Source: Desulfovibrionaceae bacterium (lineage in GTDB: Bacteria > Desulfobacterota > Desulfovibrionia > Desulfovibrionales > Desulfovibrionaceae). Taken from it: a DNA stretch of 64,000 nt. The position numbers were made by a program, and so were the translations under genes. The notes below the pieces were generated by a model. It saw nothing but the letters and a program-made list of their open reading frames with translations. It was not told the origin of the DNA and did not search any database. Below are positions 17,561 through 26,116 of the stretch, piece after piece. The DNA is taken from contig CAJTFO010000002.1 of assembly GCA_910575755.1 (NCBI GenBank), positions 62,001 to 126,000 of the forward strand. The letters run 5' to 3'. Positions within the stretch are counted from its first letter, which is position 1, and every line of letters starts with the position of its first letter.

Positions 17561-19533
17561 AAACTATCGGCATTGATCTCGGCACCGCCAATACCTACCT
17601 TTATGGACGCGACAGCGCTTCGGCTGAACCGCTGCCGCTGATCCTGCCGCGCATCAGCGATGAAAAGGGCTGCATAGCCACAGTGGTGTTGTATGAGGAC
17701 AGCAAGCCCCTGCTCATCGGCAACATCGCGGAAAGCGAATACTATGCCAACCGCGCCGCCATGCCCGCGCGCACGCTGCGCAGCCAGTTCAAGCCCGAAA
17801 TCGCCCATGCCGACTCCGGGGCCATACTGTGGATGACCGATTTTCTGCGCCAGTTGCGCGCGGCGCTGCCCCAGGGCGTGCTGGAACCTGAAAGCCGCAT
17901 TTATGTAGGCATGCCCTCCGGAACCAGGGAGGATTTCAGCCTCAATCTGTCCCGGTGCTTCACGCAGGCCGGCTGGCCCCGCCCCGCCTTTGTCAGAGAG
18001 TCGGACGCGGCCATGATTTCCTGCCTTCAGTCCGGGGTTCTGGACATTGACGATCTGGAAAACAGGGCGCTCATTCTGGATTTCGGCGGCGGAACCTGTG
18101 ATTTCACCAGCCTGGAAAGCATGGATGTGCTTCAGAACGGCGGGGACCCCCTGTTGGGCGGGCGTCTGTTCGATGACCTGCTGTTTCAGGTGTTCTGCCG
18201 CGGCGATGAACTCTTCCGGCGGGACGCGCCCGGTTGCGGCTATGAATATTACCTGCACTGGATTCAGTGCAAGGCCGAAAAGGAGCGCTTTTCGGACGCC
18301 GTGGGCCTGGACGGGGCGGACGGGGTGAGCCTGCACGCCGTATGGCATGACGCCCGCGGCAACAGACGGGACGCCTATGTGCACAACTATACGCGCGAGG
18401 ATTTCATCAGGGATGCGGAAAATTACGTCGCCACGGACAGTCTGCGCGCCATGCTCAGCCAGTATGCGGACAGGGGAGGCCTGAGCCCGCAGGCCAGGGA
18501 TCTGCTGCAGGGCAGGCGCATCGGCCTGCTCTCCTGGTTCAAAAGCATTCTGGCCGGCATTGACGGTCGCCGGGATATGGCGAAAGTCATTCTCACGGGC
18601 GGCAGCAGCCGCTGGTTTTTCGTTCAGGATATGGTCGGCGAGCTTTTTCCCGCCGCCCGGTTGGCCATGAGCCGCCGCACCTATGAAGACATCGCCTACG
18701 GCCTGGCCCTCTATCCTGTCCTTGCCGAGTCGCATGCCGCGGCGCGGGCCCTTCTGGGTGAGAAAATCGAGGCCTTTGCGGCTCAGGCCTGCGAGGTGGC
18801 GCGCAACATCGTGGCCAAGCACGCCGCCTTTGCCGTGCGTCTGTGCACGGAGCGCATTGTGGACCGGGATATCATGCCCGTGCTGGAAGAGGCCCAGAAA
18901 GCGCGGAAAACCGTGGAGGAAGTGGAGCGGGCCTTTGTGGAAAACATCCGCAACGATACCGGGCTGATGGCCGTCATCAGGGAAAAGACCGAAGCCCTGC
19001 GCGAAGAAATCCAGTATGAATTGCAGCAGCGTTTCAGGGCCTGGCTGCGCCAGAACGGCGTTCCCCTGGCGCCGCGCTTTGAATTTCCCGCGCGGGCGCT
19101 CAGCAAGGACTTTTTCGACGCCGTCAGCGTCAAGGTATCACGTCTGGCTTTTCTGAACATCATGGATTTCATGGCTTCGGCGGTGTTGCCGGCCATTGCC
19201 GCCTATGCCGTGGCCGGGGCCATAGCGCACACGGGCGAGCCTGTTTCCGCCGTGCTGGGCGGCGGCGCGGCCTTTGCGGGCGTCTGGGGCCTGGGAAAAG
19301 TGGCCAAGGGCTTTTTGTGGAAGCGCAGGCTGCCCGGTTTTTTCCTCACGGAAAGCAACAGGCGAAAAATTGTGCAGAAAAACAAGGCCTATATTGAAGC
19401 GGCGCTGGGCAAGGCCTTTGCCGAGGTTCAGGCCAGCCTGGCGGATGATGCGGAACGCAGACTGCGCCGTGCCCTTGACGCCATGCTGTCCCGGCTGACA
19501 GTGCTGAATCAGGTGCGCTGCGCGCGACCGTAG
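17557..19533 (+). CDS. Hsp70-like ATPase with C-terminal membrane segments
   Basis: 658 residues. The N-terminal 380 are an Hsp70/actin-fold nucleotide-binding domain: phosphate-1 IGIDLGTANTYLY (4-16), the connect segment FVRESDAAMISC, phosphate-2 LDFGGGTCDF (174-183) and the adenosine motif LTGGSSRW (about 345-352). The usual beta-sandwich peptide-binding domain and EEVD-type tail are not apparent. Instead there is a long helical region (about 390-520) and two hydrophobic segments (about 530-590) ending in a basic KGFLWKRRLPGFF stretch, then a final helical bundle. It should sit on the membrane. It is coupled by ATGA overlap to the GrpE-like membrane protein, which supports an Hsp70-exchange-factor pair. 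It differs from DnaK and HscA; function unknown. Confidence 0.7.
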   Translation: MKTIGIDLGTANTYLYGRDSASAEPLPLILPRISDEKGCIATVVLYEDSKPLLIGNIAESEYYANRAAMPARTLRSQFKPEIAHADSGAILWMTDFLRQLRAALPQGVLEPESRIYVGMPSGTREDFSLNLSRCFTQAGWPRPAFVRESDAAMISCLQSGVLDIDDLENRALILDFGGGTCDFTSLESMDVLQNGGDPLLGGRLFDDLLFQVFCRGDELFRRDAPGCGYEYYLHWIQCKAEKERFSDAVGLDGADGVSLHAVWHDARGNRRDAYVHNYTREDFIRDAENYVATDSLRAMLSQYADRGGLSPQARDLLQGRRIGLLSWFKSILAGIDGRRDMAKVILTGGSSRWFFVQDMVGELFPAARLAMSRRTYEDIAYGLALYPVLAESHAAARALLGEKIEAFAAQACEVARNIVAKHAAFAVRLCTERIVDRDIMPVLEEAQKARKTVEEVERAFVENIRNDTGLMAVIREKTEALREEIQYELQQRFRAWLRQNGVPLAPRFEFPARALSKDFFDAVSVKVSRLAFLNIMDFMASAVLPAIAAYAVAGAIAHTGEPVSAVLGGGAAFAGVWGLGKVAKGFLWKRRLPGFFLTESNRRKIVQKNKAYIEAALGKAFAEVQASLADDAERRLRRALDAMLSRLTVLNQVRCARP

Positions 19534-19670
19534 AGGCCAGGGCTGACCAACTTAAGGCAGCCTTATTTTAAAGTGAATTGCCTTTGAAAAAGGCATTGGC
19601 TTTGGCCGGCGCGAGAGCGGATGGCCGCGACAAATGCGCCTGAAAATCACGTTTTTTCGCCAACGATCCC

Positions 19671-19708
19671 GCAGATATTCCTTGCATAGTTATGCAAGGA
19701 ATATCTGC
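19671..19708. repeat. Near-perfect 38-bp palindrome
   Basis: Arms of 18 bp (19671-19688 and 19691-19708) with only GT between them; the sequence starts GCAGATATTCC. No T-tract follows. It lies in the 273-bp gap after the Hsp70-like gene, which also holds a small GCCTTT-GAA-AAAGGC hairpin near 19580. It could be a transcript end or an operator for the next gene. Confidence 0.6.
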
Positions 19709-19806
19709 AAGTGGACGCTGGGGCCAGAAAGCCCTGGCCCGGCGGAGCCTCATGGCGTATGCTCCACCCCGCAACATTCAACTTTTTCGCTCAAGGCGGA
19801 GCAGGC

Positions 19807-21549
19807 ATGAAAGAAAGCACAGTGCTGGGCATTGACGCCGGCGGCACCCATACCGATGCGGTGCTGATCACGGGCAAGGGGGGCCGTCCGCGTCTGGCGG
19901 CATGGGCCAAGGTCAAAACCCGGCATGACGACCTGCCCGCCTCGGTGCGGGAAGTGCTGGCGGCCCTGGCCGGAGAGCTGGGCCCCACGGACGCGGCGCT
20001 TCTGACCGGCGTGGAACGCGTGACCCTGGGGACTACCCTGGCGGTCAACGCGCTGGTGCAGGGGCGGGCCGACAGGGTGGCCCTGGCGCTTTCCGCCGGG
20101 CCCGGTCTGGACCCCGCGCGCTCCGGCCTGGGGGAACATGTCTGCGTGGTTCCCGGCGGCCTGGACCACCGGGGCGTGGAAGTCAGCCCCCTGCAAACGG
20201 AGGAACTGGCCCGGCGGGCTGCCCGCTGGCGGGATGAAGGCGTGGCCGCCGTGGCCTGCGTGGGCAAATTTTCGCCGCGCAACCCGGCCCACGAGCGGGC
20301 TATGGGCGCGGCGGCCGTCAAGGCGTCGGGCCTGCCCGTCACTCTGGGACACCGGCTGTCGGGCCAGCTCAATTTTCCCCGCCGCGTGGCCACAGCCTAT
20401 TATAATGCTGCTGTGCAGCGCCTGCACAACGAATTTCTGGACGCCGTGGAGGCGGCCCTGACCGGGGCCGGCATCCACGCCGTCACCCGTCTGCTCAAGG
20501 CCGACGGCGGCGCAACGCCCACATCCCTTTCGCGGCGCGAGCCGGTGCAGTCCATTCTGTCCGGTCCGGCGGCCAGCGTCATGGGCGTCATGGCCCTTTG
20601 TCCGGAAACGGAGCGGGGCTGCTCCCTGCTGCTGGACATGGGCGGAACCACCACGGACATGGCCCTCTTCTCTGACGGTTCGCCGGTCATCGACCGTGAA
20701 GGCATGCTGCTGCGGGGCCGGCGTACGCTGGTGCGCGCCCTGGCTTCCACATCCATAGGCGTGGGCGGGGATTCCCTGCTGACAGTGGAGGGCGTGGGGC
20801 GGGAGGCGCGCGTGCGCACCGGCCCCTTGCGTCAGGGCCCGGCCCTGGCCTTTGGCGGCGCGCAGGCCACCCTGCTGGACGCCCTGAACGCGCTGGACGG
20901 CGAGGCCGCCTCTGGCGTTTCCGCTGACAGGGGCAATCTGGCCGCCTCCCGCGAGGGAATGGCGGCGCTGGCCGCCGCCCACGGCCTGGAGGCGCGCCTG
21001 CTGGCCCAAAAGGCCGTGGACGACGCGCTGGCGCGGGTGGTTCAGGCCGCGCGCGAACTTGTGGAGGCCGTGAATGCCCGGCCCATTTATACCCTGGCCG
21101 CGCTCAAGGCCGCGCGTGAGGCCCGGCCCCAGCGCGTCTGGCTGGTGGGCGGCCCGGCGGACTGCATTCGTCAGCGTCTGGGCGCGGCCCTGGGTCTGCC
21201 GGTGGCCAGCCCGCCGCATGCCGCCGTGGCCAATGCCGTGGGCGCGGCCCTGACCCTGCCCACGGCCGGGCTGGAAATCTACGCGGATACGGGGCGCGGC
21301 CTGTTGCGCGCGCCCGCTCTGGATTTGGAAGAGCGCATCGGCAAGGGCTATACCCTGGATGCCGCCGAGCGCCGGGCCAGGGAACTGCTGGCCGCGCACC
21401 TGGCCGCCGAGGGCGTGCCGGACGCGGCTGTGGAAGTGGTGGAGGCGGATCTTTTCGCCACGCTGGACGACGGCGGTTATGGTTCCAGAGACATCCGCGT
21501 GGCCTGCCAGGTGGTTCCGGGCATTGCGGGACGCGTGGCCCCGGCATAA
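19807..21549 (+). CDS. Hydantoinase/oxoprolinase-family protein (HyuA type)
   Basis: 580 residues. ATP-dependent N-methylhydantoinase/5-oxoprolinase fold: N-terminal LGIDAGGTHTDAVLI phosphate motif, a LGTTLAVNALVQ segment, the central LLDMGGTTTDMALFSDG motif and GVGGDSLL. Most of the family work with a HyuB-type partner subunit to open cyclic amides with ATP; no HyuB gene is present here, so the substrate cannot be read from context. The start at 19807 (AAGGCGGAGCAGGC upstream) removes an N-terminal extension with an unrelated composition. It is followed 10 bases later by trmL, probably co-transcribed. Confidence 0.85.
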   Translation: MKESTVLGIDAGGTHTDAVLITGKGGRPRLAAWAKVKTRHDDLPASVREVLAALAGELGPTDAALLTGVERVTLGTTLAVNALVQGRADRVALALSAGPGLDPARSGLGEHVCVVPGGLDHRGVEVSPLQTEELARRAARWRDEGVAAVACVGKFSPRNPAHERAMGAAAVKASGLPVTLGHRLSGQLNFPRRVATAYYNAAVQRLHNEFLDAVEAALTGAGIHAVTRLLKADGGATPTSLSRREPVQSILSGPAASVMGVMALCPETERGCSLLLDMGGTTTDMALFSDGSPVIDREGMLLRGRRTLVRALASTSIGVGGDSLLTVEGVGREARVRTGPLRQGPALAFGGAQATLLDALNALDGEAASGVSADRGNLAASREGMAALAAAHGLEARLLAQKAVDDALARVVQAARELVEAVNARPIYTLAALKAAREARPQRVWLVGGPADCIRQRLGAALGLPVASPPHAAVANAVGAALTLPTAGLEIYADTGRGLLRAPALDLEERIGKGYTLDAAERRARELLAAHLAAEGVPDAAVEVVEADLFATLDDGGYGSRDIRVACQVVPGIAGRVAPA

Positions 21550-21559
21550 AGGAAATTTC

Positions 21560-22039
21560 ATGCGCATGGTTCTTTTTGAGCCCGAAATTCCGCCCAACAC
21601 CGGCAATGTGGCCCGGCTCTGCGCGGCCACAGGCACGGAGTTGCACCTCATCGAACCCCTGGGTTTCAAGCTGGAAAATCGCTACCTCAAGCGCGCGGGC
21701 CTCGATTACTGGCCCAATGTGCGCCTGTTCACCTGGCCGGGCTGGTCCGCTTTTGCCGGGCGGCCTGGCAGGCCCGCCGCCGAGCGCTGGGTCATGACTT
21801 CGGCCAGGGGCCATCGCGGCAGCACGCCTTTGCAGCATTTTTCCTTCCGGCCGGAGGACTGCCTGATTTTCGGGCCGGAAACGCGCGGCCTGCCGCCGGC
21901 CATGCTGGACGCCTCGCCGCATCATGTGCGCATTCCCATGCGCGAAGGCGGGGCGCGCAGCCTGAACCTTTCCACCTCGGCGGGCATTGTGCTGTATATG
22001 GCCCTGTCTTCCTGCGGCCTGCTGGAACAATGGACCTGA
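21560..22039 (+). CDS. trmL: tRNA (cytidine(34)-2'-O)-methyltransferase TrmL
   Basis: SPOUT-class methyltransferase of 159 residues that 2'-O-methylates the wobble base of some leucine tRNAs using S-adenosylmethionine. Starts with the family opening MVLFEPEIPPNTGNVARLCAATG. The knotted cofactor site is formed by IFGPETRGLP and the C-terminal LNLSTSAGIVLYMAL. The ATG at 21560 has AAAGGAAA upstream. It overlaps cbiB by ten bases. Confidence 0.93.
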   Translation: MRMVLFEPEIPPNTGNVARLCAATGTELHLIEPLGFKLENRYLKRAGLDYWPNVRLFTWPGWSAFAGRPGRPAAERWVMTSARGHRGSTPLQHFSFRPEDCLIFGPETRGLPPAMLDASPHHVRIPMREGGARSLNLSTSAGIVLYMALSSCGLLEQWT

Positions 22040-23076
22040 GTTTTGCGGCATCTCTCTTCCCGTATTCGGTATGGGATTGCTGGTGGCTGGCCCCTCTGGC
22101 CCTGCTGCTGGATCTCTGGCTGGGCGACCCCGCGCTGCCCTGGCCGCATCCGGTCTGTTTCGCGGGCCGTCTGCTGTCCCGGCTGGAAGACCCGGCCCGG
22201 CGTTGGATGCGGCATGGCGGCCCGGCCAACGAAAAATGGCGCGGCCGTCTGGCGGGTCTGGCCTGCCTGCTGCTGCTGACCGGCGTGACGGGGCTGACGG
22301 TCTGGCTGCTGTGTTGCCTGCCGGTGCTTGGGCTTTTGGCGGTCGTGTATCTGGCCTGGGCCGGTCTGGCTATGGGCAGCCTGCTGGAAACGGGCGGGGA
22401 GGTGCTGCGCGAGGTGGAAACGCGGCCCGAAGTTCAGGCGCGCAAGGCCCTGTCCCGGCTGGTCAGCCGGGACACCAGCCGTATGGACCGCCCGCTGTTG
22501 CGCAAAACCCTGGCCGACACCCTGTCGGAGAATTTTACCGACGCTCTGCTGGCCCCCCTGTTCTGGCTGCTGCTGGCCGGGCCCGTGGGCCTGTGGATGT
22601 ACAAGGCGGTGAGCACCACGGATTCCATGTGGGGCTATCTGACCCCGCGCTGGCGCTGGCTGGGCTGGGCCGGGGCGCGGGGGGACGACTGTCTGGCCCT
22701 TATTCCGGCGCGCCTGTCCGTGGCGGTCTTGTGGCTGACGGATGCGCTGGTCCGGCGGTTGCGGCCCGCCGCGCGGCTCTGGGACGGTCGCTGGCCGGGC
22801 TTCCATACCGTGGCCCGCCAGGCGGCGGGCATGCCCAGTCCCAATTCCGGCTGGTCCATGACAGCCTGCGCCTGGCTTTGCCGGGCGCGCATGGCCGGGC
22901 CTTCGGTCTATTTCGGCGAGCTGGTGGACAAGCCCCGGCTGGGACCGCCGGAGGATGAGGCCGCGCCCTGGGACAAAGCCCGCCTGCTGGCCTTGTGCGC
23001 GCTTATGCGCCATAGCGCCGCATGCGGCGGGCTGCTTCTCTGGCTGGTCTGTCTTGTGCCTGGCCTGCTGCGCTGA
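22030..23076 (+). CDS. cbiB: Adenosylcobinamide-phosphate synthase CbiB (CobD)
   Basis: Integral membrane enzyme that joins the aminopropanol linker to adenosylcobyric acid in cobalamin assembly. 348 residues with several membrane helices and family motifs: the LLDLWLGDP opening with WPHPV, the SRDTS segment followed by ENFTDALLAPLFW, YKAVSTTDSMWGY, and a GMPSPNSGWSM block. It overlaps trmL. The rest of the visible cobalamin genes lie 28 kb away at 50571-53981. The interrupted permease gene begins 10 bases downstream. Confidence 0.92.
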   Translation: MDLSFAASLFPYSVWDCWWLAPLALLLDLWLGDPALPWPHPVCFAGRLLSRLEDPARRWMRHGGPANEKWRGRLAGLACLLLLTGVTGLTVWLLCCLPVLGLLAVVYLAWAGLAMGSLLETGGEVLREVETRPEVQARKALSRLVSRDTSRMDRPLLRKTLADTLSENFTDALLAPLFWLLLAGPVGLWMYKAVSTTDSMWGYLTPRWRWLGWAGARGDDCLALIPARLSVAVLWLTDALVRRLRPAARLWDGRWPGFHTVARQAAGMPSPNSGWSMTACAWLCRARMAGPSVYFGELVDKPRLGPPEDEAAPWDKARLLALCALMRHSAACGGLLLWLVCLVPGLLR

Positions 23077-23101
23077 GAGGTGTTTCATGGTTCTGGCGGC
23101 C

Positions 23102-23112
23102 TTGTACATCAC
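23102..23112 (+). repeat. Left attachment-site copy of the island
   Basis: TTGTACATCAC, identical to 26746-26756. It encodes LYIT in the interrupted permease gene. Confidence 0.78.
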
Positions 23113-23166
23113 AAGGATTTCTATAGAGATAATATATTGAAATAATTTGATAAATACTTTGAACAC

Positions 23167-23249
23167 TCCACCGGCTAAAGCCGGTGGATTCACCTTGGCG
23201 ACTAAAGTCGCGTTCCGGCTAAAGCCGGTATGGCTCCTGCTGAAGCAGG
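23167..23249. repeat. Array of four small stem-loops with TAAA/TGAA loops
   Basis: Stems: 9 bp at 23167-23175/23180-23188 (TCCACCGGC), 5 bp at 23198-23202/23207-23211 (GCGAC), 5 bp at 23215-23219/23224-23228 (CCGGC), 5 bp at 23236-23240/23245-23249 (CCTGC). Loops are TAAA three times and TGAA once. IS200-family ends need such structures for recognition by the transposase. Confidence 0.8.
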
Positions 23250-23255
23250 CTTAAG

Positions 23256-23690
23256 TTATTCACCTTCAATCCGGAAGGTCTCATCAGCATCTTCCTGTTG
23301 CGCAATGTATTGCTTGATAACCTCATCGGTCACATTGCCACTGCTGCAACCGAAATAGCCACGCGCCCACATGTGACGTCCCCAATACTGGCGGCGCAAC
23401 AATGGAAATTCGTTTATCATGGCATGGGAGATCCGGCCTTTCAGTTGTTGCATCAACTTGCTTACAGCAAGATTTGGCGGAATCGAAACGAAAAGATGGA
23501 TATGGTCAGGCGCTATATGTCCTTTGAGGATTTCCACCTGGTGTTTCTCACAGATACTGCGTATCAGCGACCTGGCTTTCTGGGCGATGTCGCCAGACAA
23601 AATCTTTTTCCGGTACCTGGTTATCCAGACCAGGTGCAGGTGAATTGAAAAAACACTGTGGGAGCCTTTGTGATAATTGCTCATGCCCAC
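23256..23690 (-). CDS. tnpA: IS200/IS605-family transposase TnpA (Y1 HUH)
   Basis: 144 residues, the usual length and apparently intact. Single-strand transposase with the HUH metal site (HIH in APDHIHLFVSIP, about residues 62-64) and the catalytic Tyr near the C-terminus (VIKQYIAQQ). The opening block HLHLVWITRYRKKIL is typical of the family. The start at 23690 could instead be the ATG two codons on. Because the catalytic residues remain it may still act on its hairpin ends. Confidence 0.9.
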   Translation of the reverse strand: MGMSNYHKGSHSVFSIHLHLVWITRYRKKILSGDIAQKARSLIRSICEKHQVEILKGHIAPDHIHLFVSIPPNLAVSKLMQQLKGRISHAMINEFPLLRRQYWGRHMWARGYFGCSSGNVTDEVIKQYIAQQEDADETFRIEGE

Positions 23691-23709
23691 AGACTACAAA
23701 AGAAACGCT

Positions 23710-23737
23710 AAAGCCGCCACCTAAAGGTGGCGGCTTT
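23710..23737. repeat. Left-end IS hairpin, 12-bp stem, TAAA loop
   Basis: AAAGCCGCCACC (23710-23721) pairs perfectly with 23726-23737 around a TAAA loop. The loop matches those of the array at the other end of the element. Confidence 0.8.
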
Positions 23738-24240
23738 TACCCCTCCCTGAGTGAGACAATAAACAAAATTTGCTTACCCCAAGACATACCCCCACAAACA
23801 AAAATATTTTGTTGGATAATACTGGACGGGATTGGTGAGTGGGAAAATCTTTCTTGCACAAAATTTGCTTTTACCCTACGATCAACGGTACAAAGTTAAT
23901 AGAAACCCTAAGGGCGGTGCTGATTTCCGGTCGATTGAAACTTGGCAACCAGTCCCCGCAATGCGCACCCCCATGCGGTTGAAATTTAAAGTCCGGGACC
24001 CTATGAAGAATGCAAAAATTGCTGTGAACATTGGGGGTCTTTAGAGCGATGAGTCGAACATACTCGTCTATCCGGATTTAAAAACTTGCCAAAGAAATAT
24101 ATGTTCATTATGTATAGTTTCTGCAAAAAAGTGTGCCCAATGGCGTGGAAAAGCAGCCTTTTCCCGATTTTGCACAATTTTTGCAATACATAGCACAGCT
24201 TAAGCCCAGCTTTTTCTATTTGGTGAGAATAATTATATGT
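23738..24240. other. Gene-free AT-rich stretch inside the island
   Basis: About 500 bp without a convincing gene. A 70-codon open frame at 23832-24044 has no ribosome site and mixed composition, so I do not call it. The segment around 23930-23990 contains GATTGAAAC and a GC-rich partial palindrome that recall a CRISPR repeat but do not form one. Nothing else is seen. Confidence 0.5.
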
Positions 24241-24268
24241 AGCCGAAAAAATTTATTTTTCGGCTTTT
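24241..24268 (+). terminator. Terminator-like hairpin upstream of the MFS gene
   Basis: AGCCGAAAAA (24241-24250) pairs with TTTTTCGGCT (24256-24265), followed by more T residues. It lies 54 bases before the MFS start. It may end a transcript from the left or attenuate the MFS gene. Confidence 0.6.
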
Positions 24269-24321
24269 GGCGTTTCCGGATTAGCTATGGTAGCCAAGTT
24301 TAATAGTTGGTAGAAAAAATA

Positions 24322-25506
24322 ATGCTTGATAAAAAGAGATATTTTTTGCTCAATTTCTATCATAGTATGAATGATGGCTTTTTTGATTCGATTCCTGTCA
24401 TCCTATCATTTATTGTTTTGCTTTATGGCTATGGGGAGAAAGAAATAGGTATTATTATATCACTAGGCGCTGCATTGGGTACTATAGCCAGCCTAGGTAC
24501 TATGTATGTAGCTAAAATATTAAGCCCTTTTAAAATTATTGGTTTGATTATATTTATCTATAGTATATGTTTCTTGTTAGCTTCATTTTTCTCAAATTTT
24601 ATAATAATTTCCTTGTTTTTTATTATATCCATGATTGGTTATGCTATATTTCATAATATTTGTTTTTCCTATCTTACGCTTAATACTCCACGGCAAAAGT
24701 TAGGTAAAATATTAAGTGATTTTACTGCGATTGGCGATATTGGAAGAATACCTTTTATTGCAATTGCTGGATATATAGCTGCCCTTACATTATTTTCTAT
24801 ATCTGGTTGGAAAATAGTATGTTTTATATTTAGCATATTGGGAATTATATCAATAATATTTATATTTTTCCAACAAGAAACAAAAGCAGCTAAAAATGCT
24901 AAACAAAAATCATCTACACTACCATCATTTTCCATTTTAAAATCGAAACCAGTATTTCTAACTGTTCTATCTAGTGCATTAAATGCATTTAGTAATGAAA
25001 AAATTTTTACTTTTTTACCATTACTTCTAATTTTTAAGGGATTAGATCCCAAAATAATTGGGACCTTTGCCGTTGGGTTTACAGTAGGCTCATTTCTGGG
25101 CAAACTAGCATGTGGACGTTTGTTAGATATGTTTGGGCCTAAATCAGTATTTATAACTGCGGAAATATTACTATCATTTTTTTTAATATTTATTATTATT
25201 ACAAACGATCTTTACTTTATTGTTGCAATATCTTTTTTGATAGGAGTGCTAACGAAAGGCACAGTTCCAGTAATACAGGCAATCATAACTATTCCATTCC
25301 AAAAAATCGGACAATATGATGAGATATTTTCTATAAATTCTTTTATTCGTGGGATAATAAACATGATTACACCTATATTATTTGGATATATAGCATCATT
25401 ATGGAATATAAATACAGTATATATCATTATGGCAATAATTTCCTTATTGTCTGTCGTTCCATTAATATCATTCCATGACAATGATATAATTGAGGAAGCT
25501 GCATGA
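24322..25506 (+). CDS. Major facilitator superfamily transporter (island cargo)
   Basis: 394 residues from the ATG at 24322; a TTG five codons earlier is possible. About 12 membrane helices in two halves with a hydrophilic central loop (KAAKNAKQKSS, about residue 190). The N-terminal NFYHSMNDGFFDSIPVIL segment recalls fosmidomycin-resistance-type MFS proteins, in which a His and Asn/Asp pair sits in helix 1. Substrate cannot be told. Codon use is very AT-rich (Ile mostly ATA/ATT), strikingly unlike every chromosomal neighbour, so it was recently acquired, probably from a low-GC donor. It is the only intact non-transposition gene of the island. Confidence 0.8.
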   Translation: MLDKKRYFLLNFYHSMNDGFFDSIPVILSFIVLLYGYGEKEIGIIISLGAALGTIASLGTMYVAKILSPFKIIGLIIFIYSICFLLASFFSNFIIISLFFIISMIGYAIFHNICFSYLTLNTPRQKLGKILSDFTAIGDIGRIPFIAIAGYIAALTLFSISGWKIVCFIFSILGIISIIFIFFQQETKAAKNAKQKSSTLPSFSILKSKPVFLTVLSSALNAFSNEKIFTFLPLLLIFKGLDPKIIGTFAVGFTVGSFLGKLACGRLLDMFGPKSVFITAEILLSFFLIFIIITNDLYFIVAISFLIGVLTKGTVPVIQAIITIPFQKIGQYDEIFSINSFIRGIINMITPILFGYIASLWNINTVYIIMAIISLLSVVPLISFHDNDIIEEAA

Positions 25507-25591
25507 TTATTATAGCACAATCTAAATATAGGCTAAATATAGCGGGAATAATAATGTCGGCTTCTCATTTTCGCTTGTGATAATTGGCAAA

Positions 25592-26116
25592 TCAGTGGCT
25601 TCTGAATTTATGATGACTGTATTGCTGCGGGCGTGCCGTCTGCTCCTGCTTTTTAATATAATAATCAATAATTTCCGCTTCCTTATTGAACTTCTCAACT
25701 TCCGACTTGCCAAGCCTTTGTTCAATCACGGAAATGTCGCCTTGCGCTCCAAATGCGTAGTCCAGAATGCGTTGCAAATAGCCGATTTTTGGCGAAAGGT
25801 CGTCTTGATGGGCAGGGGACGGGGGGCTGTGTCTCTGCATTTCTTCTTCCACCTCTTTGCGGAGATAGCCAGCGCAACGCAAGTGCAGTGCTGTGCCCGC
25901 GTTAATCCTTGATTGCGGCAGCTTCATATCCGCATAGCGGCGTATGACCATTTCGCGGTAGGGAATGAGCGGATTTTGCAGTTTTCCGATTTTAGGAAAC
26001 TGCCCTTCCTCAAAGTGGCCGTATTTCATGCCTGGCTTCAAAAGTCGCCGCAAGCGCCAAATATCGGCAAGCCAGGGATTGCGGTAACGTCCAGAATTGA
26101 GCGTGGGCGGTTCCAA
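25592..26116 (-). pseudogene. Open frame of unknown origin, possibly a gene remnant
   Basis: An open frame of up to 174 codons beginning at a TTG, or about 145 codons from an internal ATG (MKYGHFEEGQF). The product is hydrophilic and charged with no family I recognise; a short motif (PKIG-LQ) occurs twice. GC content is intermediate between the MFS gene and the chromosome. Its upstream end runs into the broken integrase, so it may be the 3' part of another island gene joined to the integrase by a deletion. Confidence 0.4.

Larger units (their letters stand above)
23167..23737 (-). mobile_element. IS200-type insertion sequence with hairpin ends
   Basis: One transposase gene (23256-23690) flanked by stem-loops instead of inverted terminal repeats, as expected for single-strand HUH transposons of the IS200/IS605 group. 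Downstream of the gene are four stem-loops (23167-23249); upstream is one long one (23710-23737). No TnpB gene is present. The limits given are those of the hairpins; true ends could lie a few bases outside. Confidence 0.75.

Noticed and set aside
23930-23990. CRISPR-like bits (GATTGAAAC and a GC-rich partial palindrome followed by TTGAAA)
   Set aside because: The two TTGAAA sites are about 44 bases apart, the intervening sequence is not a repeat copy, and there is no second full unit or cas gene.
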